A DNA stretch of 64,000 bases from Janthinobacterium sp. TND4EL3 (lineage in GTDB: Bacteria > Pseudomonadota > Gammaproteobacteria > Burkholderiales > Burkholderiaceae_D): NCBI RefSeq assembly GCF_900156175.1, contig NZ_FTMV01000002.1:186001-250000 (forward strand). The letters are read 5' to 3'. Numbering within the stretch: position 1 is the first letter of the stretch; each line of letters opens with the position of its first letter. The translations under genes and the position numbers were made by a program. Shown here one piece after another: positions 26,326-33,285 of this stretch. Below the pieces are notes generated by a model. The model saw only the letters and a program-made list of their open reading frames with translations. It had not been told where the DNA came from and ran no database searches.

Positions 26326-27219
26326 TTACGGCTTGCCCATCAGCACGGTAAAGCCGCTGGCGCGCGCCTGCTCGACGTACTCGCTGAACGCTTCCTCGAT
26401 GGCGTTTTCCGGGCGGTCCAGCTCGTACCAGAACTTCACCTTGCCGGAACCCAGGCGGTACTTCAGGCGCGCCTTGATGCGGTAGCCGTGGCCACCCTTG
26501 AACAGGCGCGCGCCGACGGCGAATTCGCGTGGGATTTCGATGGCGCCACCCTGGGCACGGGCGTCGATGGTTTCGGAATAGGCCAGCTGGGTCTGCCCAT
26601 TGTCCAGACGCTTGTGCGAACTGAAATTGACCTCGGTCTTTGCCTGCAGGGTCAGCGCCACCGCCAGCAGCGTGTCGCCGGTAGGCAGGCCTTCGCCCGG
26701 CACTACGTCGGCGATGTTGTCTTCGAGGAAAATGGCAAACTCTTCCTGCTCTTTCAGCTTCTTGTCGTGCGTCAGCCAGATGGTGGCCTCGCGGCTCAGC
26801 TCGGCCTTGTAGGTGGCGCGGAAGTCGCGCCAGCCCGGCTGTTCATGGTCGGCCAGATGGCGGTGATCGTTGAGCACGGCAGTAAGGGTGCGGGTGTCCA
26901 GGTCGGCATAGATATAGCAGTCACTGGCGGCGCCCTGCACGCCCACAAACGTCAGGAAACTGTCCAGGTCGCCCAGGTGGACCGTGCCAGCCTTGCGGTT
27001 TGGAGTCGCCTGCACTTTTTCCAGCGCAGCGGTGACATCCTTCAACTCGAAACCTTCCGGCACCAGGATATAACTGGCGTCGCCGACGTTCCGCACGGCG
27101 CTGGCGGCCGCCGTCAGCGCGCCCAGCTTGTCGATCACCGACGAATCGATATGCAGATGCTCGACGGCTGGAACGGGTGTCGGCGCAGCGTCAGCGCCCG
27201 AGGTGGTGTTGTGGTTCAT
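26326..27219 (-). CDS. DUF2303 (YfdQ-like) phage protein
   Basis: 297 residues. PEGFELKDVTAALEK, LGDLDSFLTFV, YADLDTRTLTAVLNDH, PGWRDFRATYKAELSREATIWLTHDKK and FAIFLEDNIADV match the YfdQ/DUF2303 family found in many temperate phages. The C-terminal half is a strand-rich domain. The function is unknown; members sit in early regions. It starts inside the stop of the preceding gene (ATGA overlap). Confidence 0.85.
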   Translation of the reverse strand: MNHNTTSGADAAPTPVPAVEHLHIDSSVIDKLGALTAAASAVRNVGDASYILVPEGFELKDVTAALEKVQATPNRKAGTVHLGDLDSFLTFVGVQGAASDCYIYADLDTRTLTAVLNDHRHLADHEQPGWRDFRATYKAELSREATIWLTHDKKLKEQEEFAIFLEDNIADVVPGEGLPTGDTLLAVALTLQAKTEVNFSSHKRLDNGQTQLAYSETIDARAQGGAIEIPREFAVGARLFKGGHGYRIKARLKYRLGSGKVKFWYELDRPENAIEEAFSEYVEQARASGFTVLMGKP

Positions 27220-27581
27220 TTGGCGACTTCCTTAAAGGTGGATGGGGTTGGAGCTGGAGCTTCGCGCAGCTCCAGGCTTCCTTGTTTCGGGTGATTGCGC
27301 GAGAGATCGTTGTCTTCGGTGAGCCAGTAGAAGTCGTCGCCACGCTCGGGTTTCGGCAGGGTCAACTTGACCTCGTCCGAGATCGTGACCTTGTCGACGT
27401 CCTGGCCACGGCCGGCGGGCTTGATCTTGATGCTCAGGCTCAGGGCGCCGCCCTTGCCGGTTTCCTTCACCTTGGCCAGCAGCTCGCCGAGCATGCTGGA
27501 CAGTTCCGAATGAGCGCGGCCGTCGCGCAGGTCTTGCAAAAACACGGCGAATGCTTTCTGTGCCATGAGAGGGTCTTTCAT
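27216..27581 (-). CDS. Small phage protein upstream of DUF2303
   Basis: 121 residues. The N-terminal helix AFAVFLQDLRDGRAHSELSSMLGELLAKVKETGKGG is followed by strands ALSLSIKIKPAG and VKLTLPKPERG, and an acidic tail. The pattern matches the usual partner gene before DUF2303 in temperate phages. A second in-frame ATG at 27566 is also possible. It overlaps the next gene by four bases. Confidence 0.7.
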   Translation of the reverse strand: MKDPLMAQKAFAVFLQDLRDGRAHSELSSMLGELLAKVKETGKGGALSLSIKIKPAGRGQDVDKVTISDEVKLTLPKPERGDDFYWLTEDNDLSRNHPKQGSLELREAPAPTPSTFKEVAK

Positions 27582-27602
27582 AAAATTACTTCAGTTGATG
27601 GG

Positions 27603-27791
27603 TCAGTCGTTGTCGTTCGCTTGCATTTTTTTCGGGTCGAACCGTTCGCGGCGCTTCATGTGGCGGCGCGCCGTGACGTACAGCACCAATTTCAGGCTGG
27701 GAACCTTGAGCATGTCGTCGAGGGACCAGGTGCTGCGCAACAGGCTGTGAGCAATCTGCAGCGCCGCGCGGTCCGGCTCGACGCGCGCCAT
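27603..27791 (-). CDS. Small basic protein of the early operon
   Basis: 62 residues starting MARVEPDRAALQIAHSLLRS, ending with a basic tail RRHMKRRERFDPKKMQ. The ATG lies one base beyond the preceding stop and has an AGGTGG site nearby. No family is recognised. Nucleic-acid binding is possible from its charge. Confidence 0.5.
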   Translation of the reverse strand: MARVEPDRAALQIAHSLLRSTWSLDDMLKVPSLKLVLYVTARRHMKRRERFDPKKMQANDND

Positions 27792-27792
27792 G

Positions 27793-27933
27793 TCATGCCA
27801 CCTGCACGAACACGGCGCAGGCGCCGTAACGTACCTGCGCATTCATCACCGCCGTGCTGCTGTCGATGGCGGTTTCGTTGTAAGTTGCCACGACCAGGCC
27901 GGCGCGCCGCACGATCACGATGAAGGCGATCAT
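27793..27933 (-). CDS. Very small protein (46 residues) in overlapping gene chain
   Basis: Starts MIAFIVIVRRAGLVVATYNE. The ATG overlaps the stop of the preceding gene as ATGA and the next gene starts one base after its stop, so it is embedded in a coupled chain. Composition is partly hydrophobic at the N terminus. No family is recognised. Confidence 0.4.
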   Translation of the reverse strand: MIAFIVIVRRAGLVVATYNETAIDSSTAVMNAQVRYGACAVFVQVA

Positions 27934-28121
27934 TGAGAACCACCGGCGGCGGGCTGCAAAAGCAAAAACACCACCTCCGCGCCGATCGCGTCGTACTGCT
28001 CCAGCGATCCGGACAACATGGCGATGAAGGCATGCGCCCGCGCCTCCACATCGCCCGATTCTTTGATGCGCGCGTCGACGGCGCACTGGCGGATCATGTC
28101 GAGCAAGTCCCTGGCGCTCAT
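27930..28121 (-). CDS. Small helical protein of the early operon
   Basis: 63 residues starting MSARDLLDMIRQCAVDARIK, helical and acidic. It overlaps both neighbours by ATGA junctions. No family is recognised. Confidence 0.5.
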   Translation of the reverse strand: MSARDLLDMIRQCAVDARIKESGDVEARAHAFIAMLSGSLEQYDAIGAEVVFLLLQPAAGGSQ

Positions 28122-28459
28122 GCAGCACCTATGTCATCGAGCAGCCGGCGCATCAGGCTGATGGTTTCAGGCGACACAGCGCCGGTCTGCTCGTAATCCA
28201 TGCTCGCCAGGCGCAGCGCGCCGGTGATCTCGGCGGAAAACGCCATGCGTGCCGCAGCGGTACGGGCGCTGCCCAAGCCGCGCTGCACCACCGACACCAG
28301 CGCGATGCGCTCGCCGCGGCCATTGGTCACACTGAACGTCGGGCCGACGGCCAGGCGCAGCCGCCGATCCGGCATGACCAAGGCCACACGACGGACAGTC
28401 AGTGGTGCGCTGGCCGGCGCGCCGGCAGCAGCAATAGAAACAATATTTGCGAGCGACAT
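28118..28459 (-). CDS. Unknown protein of the early operon
   Basis: 113 residues. Strand-rich centre VRRVALVMPDRRLRLAVGPTFSV, then RIALVSVVQRGLGSARTAAARMAFSAEI, and a C-terminal acidic helix. It lies directly downstream of target gene 3 and overlaps the next gene by four bases. No family is recognised. Confidence 0.55.
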   Translation of the reverse strand: MSLANIVSIAAAGAPASAPLTVRRVALVMPDRRLRLAVGPTFSVTNGRGERIALVSVVQRGLGSARTAAARMAFSAEITGALRLASMDYEQTGAVSPETISLMRRLLDDIGAA

Positions 28460-28489
28460 GGCGGTTCTCAGGTTGAAATTGATAAAGGA

Positions 28490-28906
28490 TTAAATTGGCA
28501 ATCTGCGGACGGCGCGGGCGCGGCCCTCGTACGAGCGGTCGTTGCCGAACTGGTAGCCATCGTAGAAAACCTGACCCCACGCGTTAGAGGGGCCGGCCTG
28601 CTCGCCGGACCAATACCAGTCGCGCTGGAACTGGTCCTTCAGGTTGCCGAACAGCAGCGCTTGCTCGGCGCGGGTCGGCAGCTCGCCGCCGATGCTGGTG
28701 GCAAAGGCGCGGGCGGCATCCCAGTCGACATCGACCGCCTCGCCAGGCAGCAGCACCAGGTGCTCGTCTGGCGCGCCGTCGACGCCGCGGCTGATGCCGG
28801 CGTAGGTGCCGCCAGCGAATGCGGCGCCGATGGCGGCGGGGATGGTCTTGGCATGGGGAATGTCAGTGACGGCTGTTTCAGTTGCTGCTGCGGTGCTGAT
28901 GCTCAT
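28490..28906 (-). CDS. DGR target protein 3, DUF1566/lectin-like
   Basis: 138 residues. After a short Ala/Thr-rich N terminus it carries TIPAAIGAAFAGGTYAGISRG, HLVLLPGEAVDVDWDAARAFATSIGGELPTRAEQ and LKDQFQRDWYWSGEQAGPS, then the variable segment AWGQVFYDGYQFGND and RSYEGRARAVRRLPI. Eight of ten variable codons differ from TR. It is 3.5 kb from the RT, in the second target pair. Confidence 0.9.
   Translation of the reverse strand: MSISTAAATETAVTDIPHAKTIPAAIGAAFAGGTYAGISRGVDGAPDEHLVLLPGEAVDVDWDAARAFATSIGGELPTRAEQALLFGNLKDQFQRDWYWSGEQAGPSNAWGQVFYDGYQFGNDRSYEGRARAVRRLPI
28501..28601 (-). repeat. DGR variable repeat VR3
   Basis: 101 bp. Variable residues are N, G, V, Y, D, Y, F, G, N, D against ten Asn in TR. 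All substitutions fall on TR adenines. Confidence 0.95.
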
Positions 28907-28959
28907 GGATGGCTCCTATAGTGGTTGCGGGCGGACGAGAAAAATAAATTGATAAATCG

Positions 28960-29517
28960 TTAAATTGGCAATCTGCGGACGGCGCGGGCGCGGCCCTCGT
29001 ACGAGCGGTAGTAGCTGAGCTGGTAGCCATAGTAGAAATACTGAAACCACGCGTCAGAGGGGCCGGCCTGCTCACTTGACCAGTACCAGTTCGGCTCGAA
29101 CTCGTGCTTCAGGTTTTCGTATAACAGCGCCTGCTCGGCACGGGTCGGCAGCACGCCGCCGGCGGAAGCAGCAAAGGTGCCAGCGGCCTCCCAGTCGATA
29201 TCGACAGCCTCGCCAGGCAGCAGCACCAGGTGTTCGTCTGGCGCGCCGTCGACGCCGCGGCTGATGCCGGCGTAGATTCCGCCGGCGAATGCGGCGCCGA
29301 TGGTGATGGAGGCAGTAGTGGCGACGTTCGGCAGTGCCCCGGTAGCCAGCTGCAGGGCGAAGTAGGCGGCGTCGATGGCCTTCTTTTTCTCTTCCCAGTA
29401 ACGCAGATCCGCGCCAGGCATGCGGCCCATTTCATGATTGAAGCAGCGGGAATCGATCAAGGCGTCGAAAATGATGTTCGCGTGCTCAGCTGGCAGGGCA
29501 AGGATCGCGGCGCTCAC
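28960..29517 (-). CDS. DGR target protein 4, with N-terminal extension
   Basis: 185 residues from a GTG that overlaps the upstream stop. About 65 extra N-terminal residues (HANIIFDALIDSRCFNHEMG, YWEEKKKAIDAAYFALQLA) precede the shared core IGAAFAGGIYAGISRG, HLVLLPGEAVDIDWEAAGTFAAS, LKHEFEPNWYWSSEQAGPS. The variable segment AWFQYFYYGYQLSYY is tyrosine-rich, as in ligand-binding surfaces of DGR lectins. All ten variable codons differ from TR. Confidence 0.9.
   Translation of the reverse strand: MSAAILALPAEHANIIFDALIDSRCFNHEMGRMPGADLRYWEEKKKAIDAAYFALQLATGALPNVATTASITIGAAFAGGIYAGISRGVDGAPDEHLVLLPGEAVDIDWEAAGTFAASAGGVLPTRAEQALLYENLKHEFEPNWYWSSEQAGPSDAWFQYFYYGYQLSYYRSYEGRARAVRRLPI
28971..29071 (-). 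repeat. DGR variable repeat VR4
   Basis: 101 bp. Variable residues are D, F, Y, Y, Y, Y, L, S, Y, Y; all ten Asn codons of TR are changed, only at adenines. It is the VR farthest from TR (about 4.4 kb). Confidence 0.95.
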
Positions 29518-29804
29518 AGCACACCGCCTTTCACGTCCAGCAGCTGCTCGAGCTCACGCTCCAGCCGGTTGCGTGTGGTGATCAGGCAGCTGGCCCGGAT
29601 GCGGGCGCCAGCCTCGATGCTGGTCAGGCGGTCGATCTCGGCTTGCGACGACATGGCGCCGGCGCCCCAGCCCAGGACCAGCACGGACAGCAGAATGATG
29701 GCTGCGGTCAGCGCTGGCTCGATTTCGCCCAGGCTCATGGCCAGGCTGCCGGCGATGGCGCTGATGATGGCCACGGCGATGACGAGGTAGATATTGAATT
29801 TCAT
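29514..29804 (-). CDS. Small membrane protein upstream of target gene 4
   Basis: 96 residues. Two membrane segments (FNIYLVIAVAIISAIAGSLAM and LTAAIILLSVLVLGWGAGAM) are followed by a charged helix (EIDRLTSIEAGARIRASC) reaching into the cytoplasm. It overlaps both neighbours by four bases. No family is recognised. It could anchor a partner protein. Confidence 0.6.
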   Translation of the reverse strand: MKFNIYLVIAVAIISAIAGSLAMSLGEIEPALTAAIILLSVLVLGWGAGAMSSQAEIDRLTSIEAGARIRASCLITTRNRLERELEQLLDVKGGVL

Positions 29805-30073
29805 GCTGCACCACCTTCCACCGCGGCGAGGCTGGCCAGAGCGGCCTTGAAATCGAAGCGCGACATGCGCGCGTCGGCCTGGGTGGCATCCATGCCCCAG
29901 TTGTGCATGAACATGGCACGGATCTCGGCGACGATCTCGCCGTCTTCTGGCCACAATTCGGCGTCGAGCAGCTTGTCGGCAACGAGATCGATGGCGGAGG
30001 ATGGCGCGCCGGGTGCGGCGGCCGTGGCGCTGGCGGTGGAAGGTGTGGCGGTGGGGCTGGCGGTGTGTGACAT
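29801..30073 (-). CDS. First gene of the leftward early operon, unknown
   Basis: 90 residues. An N-terminal Ala/Thr/Pro-rich stretch is followed by acidic helices (IDLVADKLLDAELWPEDGEIVAEIRAMFMHNWGMD). GGAGAG precedes the ATG. It is the promoter-proximal gene about 40 bases downstream of the predicted pL start. No family is recognised. Confidence 0.6.
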   Translation of the reverse strand: MSHTASPTATPSTASATAAAPGAPSSAIDLVADKLLDAELWPEDGEIVAEIRAMFMHNWGMDATQADARMSRFDFKAALASLAAVEGGAA

Positions 30074-30112
30074 TTTCTCTCCATCGGTTGATGTGGTGCA
30101 TCGATGGATTGG

Positions 30113-30173
30113 ATATTAGGTTAAACCTTAATTAATTGCAAGGCCAAACCTAAAAATAATTAAGGTTTTGCCT
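30113..30173 (-). promoter_or_regulatory. Leftward early promoter pL with triple operator OL
   Basis: Read leftward, TTGCAA (30136-30141), 17 bases, then TAATAT (30113-30118) form a good sigma-70 promoter. Three related 11-bp sites overlay it: AGGTTAAACCT at 30118-30128, AGGCCAAACCT at 30141-30151, and AGGTTTTGCCT at 30163-30173, spaced 22-23 bases. The same sequence recurs at the CI/Cro control region, so the CI-like repressor should shut this promoter in lysogens. Confidence 0.82.
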
Positions 30174-30280
30174 TAGCTTGCTGGGAATTTTGTTGAAAAT
30201 AATTCCACACCCGAATCAATGGGCGAAAAAATACCCACATTGCGTGGGTTCATGAATCGACTATTTAGAGGCTCCTGACC

Positions 30281-30577
30281 TCATAGAGGGCTGCCTATCT
30301 GCGCATCCACGCAACGAAACATCACTTGCGACTGCTGCGGCGTCCATCCTTGTGTCCCGGAGTTGGCGGCATTCATAATCTCGAAGCGTCTCCCTTTGGC
30401 GACACAAAACTCGTTGGCACGCCGGATGCTGATGGCAGTTACCTCGGCATCTGAGCTCATGCCACCACGGACGGTGGCGCCGACCAAGTAGGTATCTTGC
30501 CCAGCTGGCACAACATCACTGACCGACTGGCAGGCTACGAGCACGGCGACAATCGGAAATACAGCGATTATTTTCAT
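30281..30577 (-). CDS. Prophage lipoprotein A
   Basis: 98 residues with signal peptide and lipobox LVAC (Cys 16). The mature part contains QDTYLVGATVRGG and RRANEFCVAKGRRFEIMNAA, which align with the next gene's product. It lies between the repressor and pL, separate from the early operon, a usual place for lysogenic conversion genes. Membrane anchoring suggests a superinfection-exclusion or envelope role; this is inference. Confidence 0.7.
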   Translation of the reverse strand: MKIIAVFPIVAVLVACQSVSDVVPAGQDTYLVGATVRGGMSSDAEVTAISIRRANEFCVAKGRRFEIMNAANSGTQGWTPQQSQVMFRCVDAQIGSPL

Positions 30578-30648
30578 TTTGACTTTCTAGCTATCAACAT
30601 GGTGACGTGCTGTTGTACCTTGTCCGTACTAGCACGGGCATGGTGTTT

Positions 30649-30927
30649 TTATTTGCAGGTGAAACGAATTTCGCCCTCAGGGTAGGCGCCAGGTCGTAAT
30701 CCAAAGGGGCGCTCTTGTGTCGATAGAATCTCCAGTTGTTTGCGCTGGTTCGCACAATGATTTCCAGCTTCGCGGGTGGCATTTGCAACTAACGTGCTCG
30801 GCGATGCCCAGAAGCCTGTGCCTTGGTTGATGATCATATATGAATCCTGCCCGGTGGATATGACTCCCGTCTGCGTGGCACATCCCGAGATAAAAAGCAC
30901 TGCGATTGCTACGAATAATTTACTCAT
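30649..30927 (-). CDS. Prophage lipoprotein B, paralogue of lipoprotein A
   Basis: 92 residues from ATG 30927, with signal peptide and lipobox ISGC. The mature part, GQDSYMIINQGTGFW, NATREAGNHCANQRKQLEIL and IRFTCK, matches lipoprotein A in layout, with the same cysteine pair. Tandem duplication is likely. Both genes read in the same direction as cI. Confidence 0.7.
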   Translation of the reverse strand: MSKLFVAIAVLFISGCATQTGVISTGQDSYMIINQGTGFWASPSTLVANATREAGNHCANQRKQLEILSTQERPFGLRPGAYPEGEIRFTCK

Positions 30928-31022
30928 CTCATTCCCTATGCTTGGCATTCGGCGCAACGTTACACCGCTGCATTATATGAAATATTTCCATGTGGAAATC
31001 TATCGAATTGTCGCGGAAAATT

Positions 31023-31736
31023 TCACAGCCCGCCTGTTCCACTGCGGTCGCGAACCCTACCTATTATGGAAATGTGATCATTCGCAAGCTGCGGTGGTAC
31101 TTCCTCGTCCTTAAACAGTGGATTGACACTGCGAAGCGTCAGCGTGCCGTCAAGTTTCCGAAAAAGATACTTTACCCGCAGTTCGTCGCCATATCGAATG
31201 GCGTACATTTTCCCATCAATAATATTGACCTCGTCTGTATTGACAAGGATGGTATCTCGATCAAATAGCATCGGCTCCATGCTTTCGCCGGAAACGCGGA
31301 AACGACGCACGCGCTCGGGGTTAATTCCGTATTTTTGGAACCAGGATAGGCGATAGCTTGCCGGCTCCTGATCCTCGATCAGTTCATACACGGCATTACG
31401 GCCATTGCCTGCAGCAAATTCAATCCGCGACTCCGGGACGTAGACCACGTCATCGTCCATCGGGTCGTCAGGGTGAATCGCATTGACCTTTGATGCTCCA
31501 TGTAAGCCGTCAGTGCGATCCTTTACGTCAAGGCGAGGCGTAGCTTCCCCCATCAATTCCGAGATGGTCATTCCTAGGCGTTTGGCTAGTGCGCCGAGGC
31601 GTGCCGTTTCGGGCATACCCTTTCCTCGCTCCCAGTCGGAAACGTTGACGGATTTTATGCCCCAGATATCGGCTATGTCTTGCTGGGTAAGTCCCAGTTC
31701 TTTACGGCGCGCCCGCAATATTTCAGGAAATTTCAT
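31023..31736 (-). CDS. CI-like repressor, HTH plus S24/LexA-type autoprotease
   Basis: 237 residues. Residues 1-60 hold an Xre-type HTH (LTQQDIADIWGIKSVNVSDWERGKGMP). Residues about 100-237 are an S24 domain with an Ala-Gly cleavage pair at 109-110 (FAAGNG), catalytic Ser152 in GESMEP and Lys189 in LRVKYL. RecA-stimulated self-cleavage would link prophage induction to DNA damage. An operator-like palindrome lies two bases before its ATG, consistent with autoregulation. Confidence 0.92.
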   Translation of the reverse strand: MKFPEILRARRKELGLTQQDIADIWGIKSVNVSDWERGKGMPETARLGALAKRLGMTISELMGEATPRLDVKDRTDGLHGASKVNAIHPDDPMDDDVVYVPESRIEFAAGNGRNAVYELIEDQEPASYRLSWFQKYGINPERVRRFRVSGESMEPMLFDRDTILVNTDEVNIIDGKMYAIRYGDELRVKYLFRKLDGTLTLRSVNPLFKDEEVPPQLANDHISIIGRVRDRSGTGGL

Positions 31737-31737
31737 A

Positions 31738-31802
31738 AGGCATAGCCTATCAAAAATAAAGAAGGTTTAACCTTGACTAATTATTAGGTTTAACCTGATA
31801 AT
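31738..31802. promoter_or_regulatory. CI/Cro control region with operators OR and rightward promoter pR
   Basis: Three palindromic sites: AGGCATAGCCT at 31738-31748, AGGTTTAACCT at 31763-31773 and again at 31786-31796. The rightward promoter is TTGACT (31773-31778), 18 bases, GATAAT (31797-31802). Two operators overlap its -35 and spacer. The -10 ends only six bases before the ATG of the Cro-like gene, so its mRNA may be leaderless. Confidence 0.85.
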
Positions 31803-31808
31803 TAGCCT

Positions 31809-32201
31809 ATGAATACACAAGCTCAAGCCCAAGTCAAAGAAGCCATTGCTCGCGCTGGGGGTGTTGCGGCAGTGGCCGCCCATTTTGGGATCAGTCCAGT
31901 GTCGGTTTATGAGTGGATCAAACGCGGGTACGCTCCGGCGGACAAATGTCCTGAAATTGAAAAATTTTCAAATGGTGCTTCACGGTGCGAGGCACTCAAT
32001 GCGAAGGTTGATTGGGAATATTTGCGCCTAAGCCAGTCGCCCGGACTTGTCGCCCACCGCCGCACCACCGACCCTGTGCCGCCCCCCGGCCACCCCGGTC
32101 GCCAGCCCCCCTCCACCAGCAACATCCTGGACACCGTGCCAGCCCACTGCGTCGTGCTGTCCACCAGCGCCCCTTCATCCGAACCAAAGGAAAAGCCATG
32201 A
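31809..32201 (+). CDS. YdaS/Cro-like transcriptional regulator
   Basis: 130 residues. The first 65 hold a Cro/YdaS-type HTH, VKEAIARAGGVAAVAAHFGISPVSVYEWIKRGYAPADKCPEIEK. The rest is proline- and serine-rich and probably disordered. As the first rightward gene opposite cI it should be the lytic-switch protein. No ribosome site precedes the ATG. Confidence 0.85.
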   Translation: MNTQAQAQVKEAIARAGGVAAVAAHFGISPVSVYEWIKRGYAPADKCPEIEKFSNGASRCEALNAKVDWEYLRLSQSPGLVAHRRTTDPVPPPGHPGRQPPSTSNILDTVPAHCVVLSTSAPSSEPKEKP

Positions 32202-32605
32202 ACCGCACCACCACCCACGCGCGCTGGCGCATCCTCCCCGTCCACCTTGTCGCCAAGCTGTTCGGCGTGCTGATCAAGGTGGAAGGCCTGCCCTTTGGCT
32301 CGAACCGCACGCAGCTGGCCAACCCGCCGCGCCCGGAAGAAATAACCGGCGGCCAAGTTGGCTACCAGTTCGCTGCATGCGCTTCGAGCGCTTATCAGCC
32401 GGACCGTGACCGCGCCGCACTGGTAGTGCTGCTGACGCAGGTCATCGCAAATTCGAGCTGCGTCTTCGTGAAAGATCCGGAAGGCACAGCCAAAGCTGCA
32501 GCGGCTGCCTTTAAGGCTGGCTTATCTGCGTTCGAGGAAGGTCCTCAGCCAGCTGCGCCCATGCCGCCACAGCGTCCTCTGGGTGTGGATGGCCTAACCC
32601 ACTGA
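32198..32605 (+). CDS. Unknown phage protein after the Cro-like gene
   Basis: 135 residues from an ATG overlapping the previous stop. WRILPVHLVAKLFGVLIKVEGLPFGSNR and SSAYQPDRDRAALVVLLTQVIANSSCVFVKDPEG are the main blocks; the end is proline-rich. In position it corresponds to CII-type early genes, but no HTH is seen. The function is unknown. Confidence 0.5.
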   Translation: MNRTTTHARWRILPVHLVAKLFGVLIKVEGLPFGSNRTQLANPPRPEEITGGQVGYQFAACASSAYQPDRDRAALVVLLTQVIANSSCVFVKDPEGTAKAAAAAFKAGLSAFEEGPQPAAPMPPQRPLGVDGLTH

Positions 32606-32825
32606 CGCTCGCGAGTATCAAGGCAGCACGGCTGATGGCCTCTTTGTGAATTTCCACAATGGTGCGATTTCCAGCCTTGACCGCGACGGTGAAAATTACA
32701 TGCTCAGGAATAGGGCCAGCAGTACTTTGCAGCGTCACCGATGCTTTGAAAACCGTTTGTCCGTGTTCGAGAGGTTCGGGACTTAGTTCGATAGAAACAA
32801 AATTTGTAGCAATTGGATAGCCCAT
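32511..32825 (-). CDS. Small protein convergent with the previous gene
   Basis: 104 residues from ATG 32825. Strands NFVSIELSPEPLEHGQTVFKASVTLQST and HVIFTVAVKAGNRTIVEIHKEAI followed by an acidic tail look like a genuine fold. Its 3' end overlaps the convergent gene by 95 bases, which is unusual and lowers confidence. No family is recognised. Confidence 0.45.
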   Translation of the reverse strand: MGYPIATNFVSIELSPEPLEHGQTVFKASVTLQSTAGPIPEHVIFTVAVKAGNRTIVEIHKEAISRAALILASVSGLGHPHPEDAVAAWAQLAEDLPRTQISQP

Positions 32826-32938
32826 GGGAGGTTCCTTCAAATTGTTGTTGTGGAGATAGCAATGTAGCACGAAGGAATTTCCCACCCTTTTTAGTACCGC
32901 ATCACCCGTAGTCCAGATCCACTTTTAAAAGGAAACCC

Positions 32939-33205
32939 ATGAGCACCACCACCCGCACGAAGTTGCTGAAAACCTACCTCGACCCCGAGGAAGAGAAAAC
33001 CATCATGCAGGCATGCGCTGCAGCTGGCGTCACGCGCAGCGACCAGGCCCGCCAGAGCCTGTTGCACTGGGCGCGCCAACAACGTCATGGTAGCCAGCCT
33101 GGCGAGCGCCGCGAAGGGCCCAATGGCGGCCCGCGCCGCCGGTCCCAGTTGCTGCCATGCCGCCCGAGTTTTGGCGTCATCCCCAAGATGCACATGCGGG
33201 TTTAA
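32939..33205 (+). CDS. Ribbon-helix-helix-like small protein
   Basis: 88 residues. The first 50, TRTKLLKTYLDPEEEKTIMQACAAAGVTRSDQARQSLLHWARQQ, look like a ribbon-helix-helix or MobC-like DNA-binding unit. The remainder is basic and low in complexity. It precedes the replication genes. A regulatory role is inferred. Confidence 0.5.
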   Translation: MSTTTRTKLLKTYLDPEEEKTIMQACAAAGVTRSDQARQSLLHWARQQRHGSQPGERREGPNGGPRRRSQLLPCRPSFGVIPKMHMRV

Positions 33206-33285
33206 CGGAATAGAGGCGGAACCGATGTACGAAATCAGACCGATAGGCCGGCCAGTTGAGCCGGCGCAGAAAGACGAGGGACAGG

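Noticed and set aside
23374..29517. CRISPR array as an explanation for the repeated segments
   Set aside because: The repeats are 101 bp, lie within genes, are kilobases apart and differ only at adenine positions; no spacers or cas genes.
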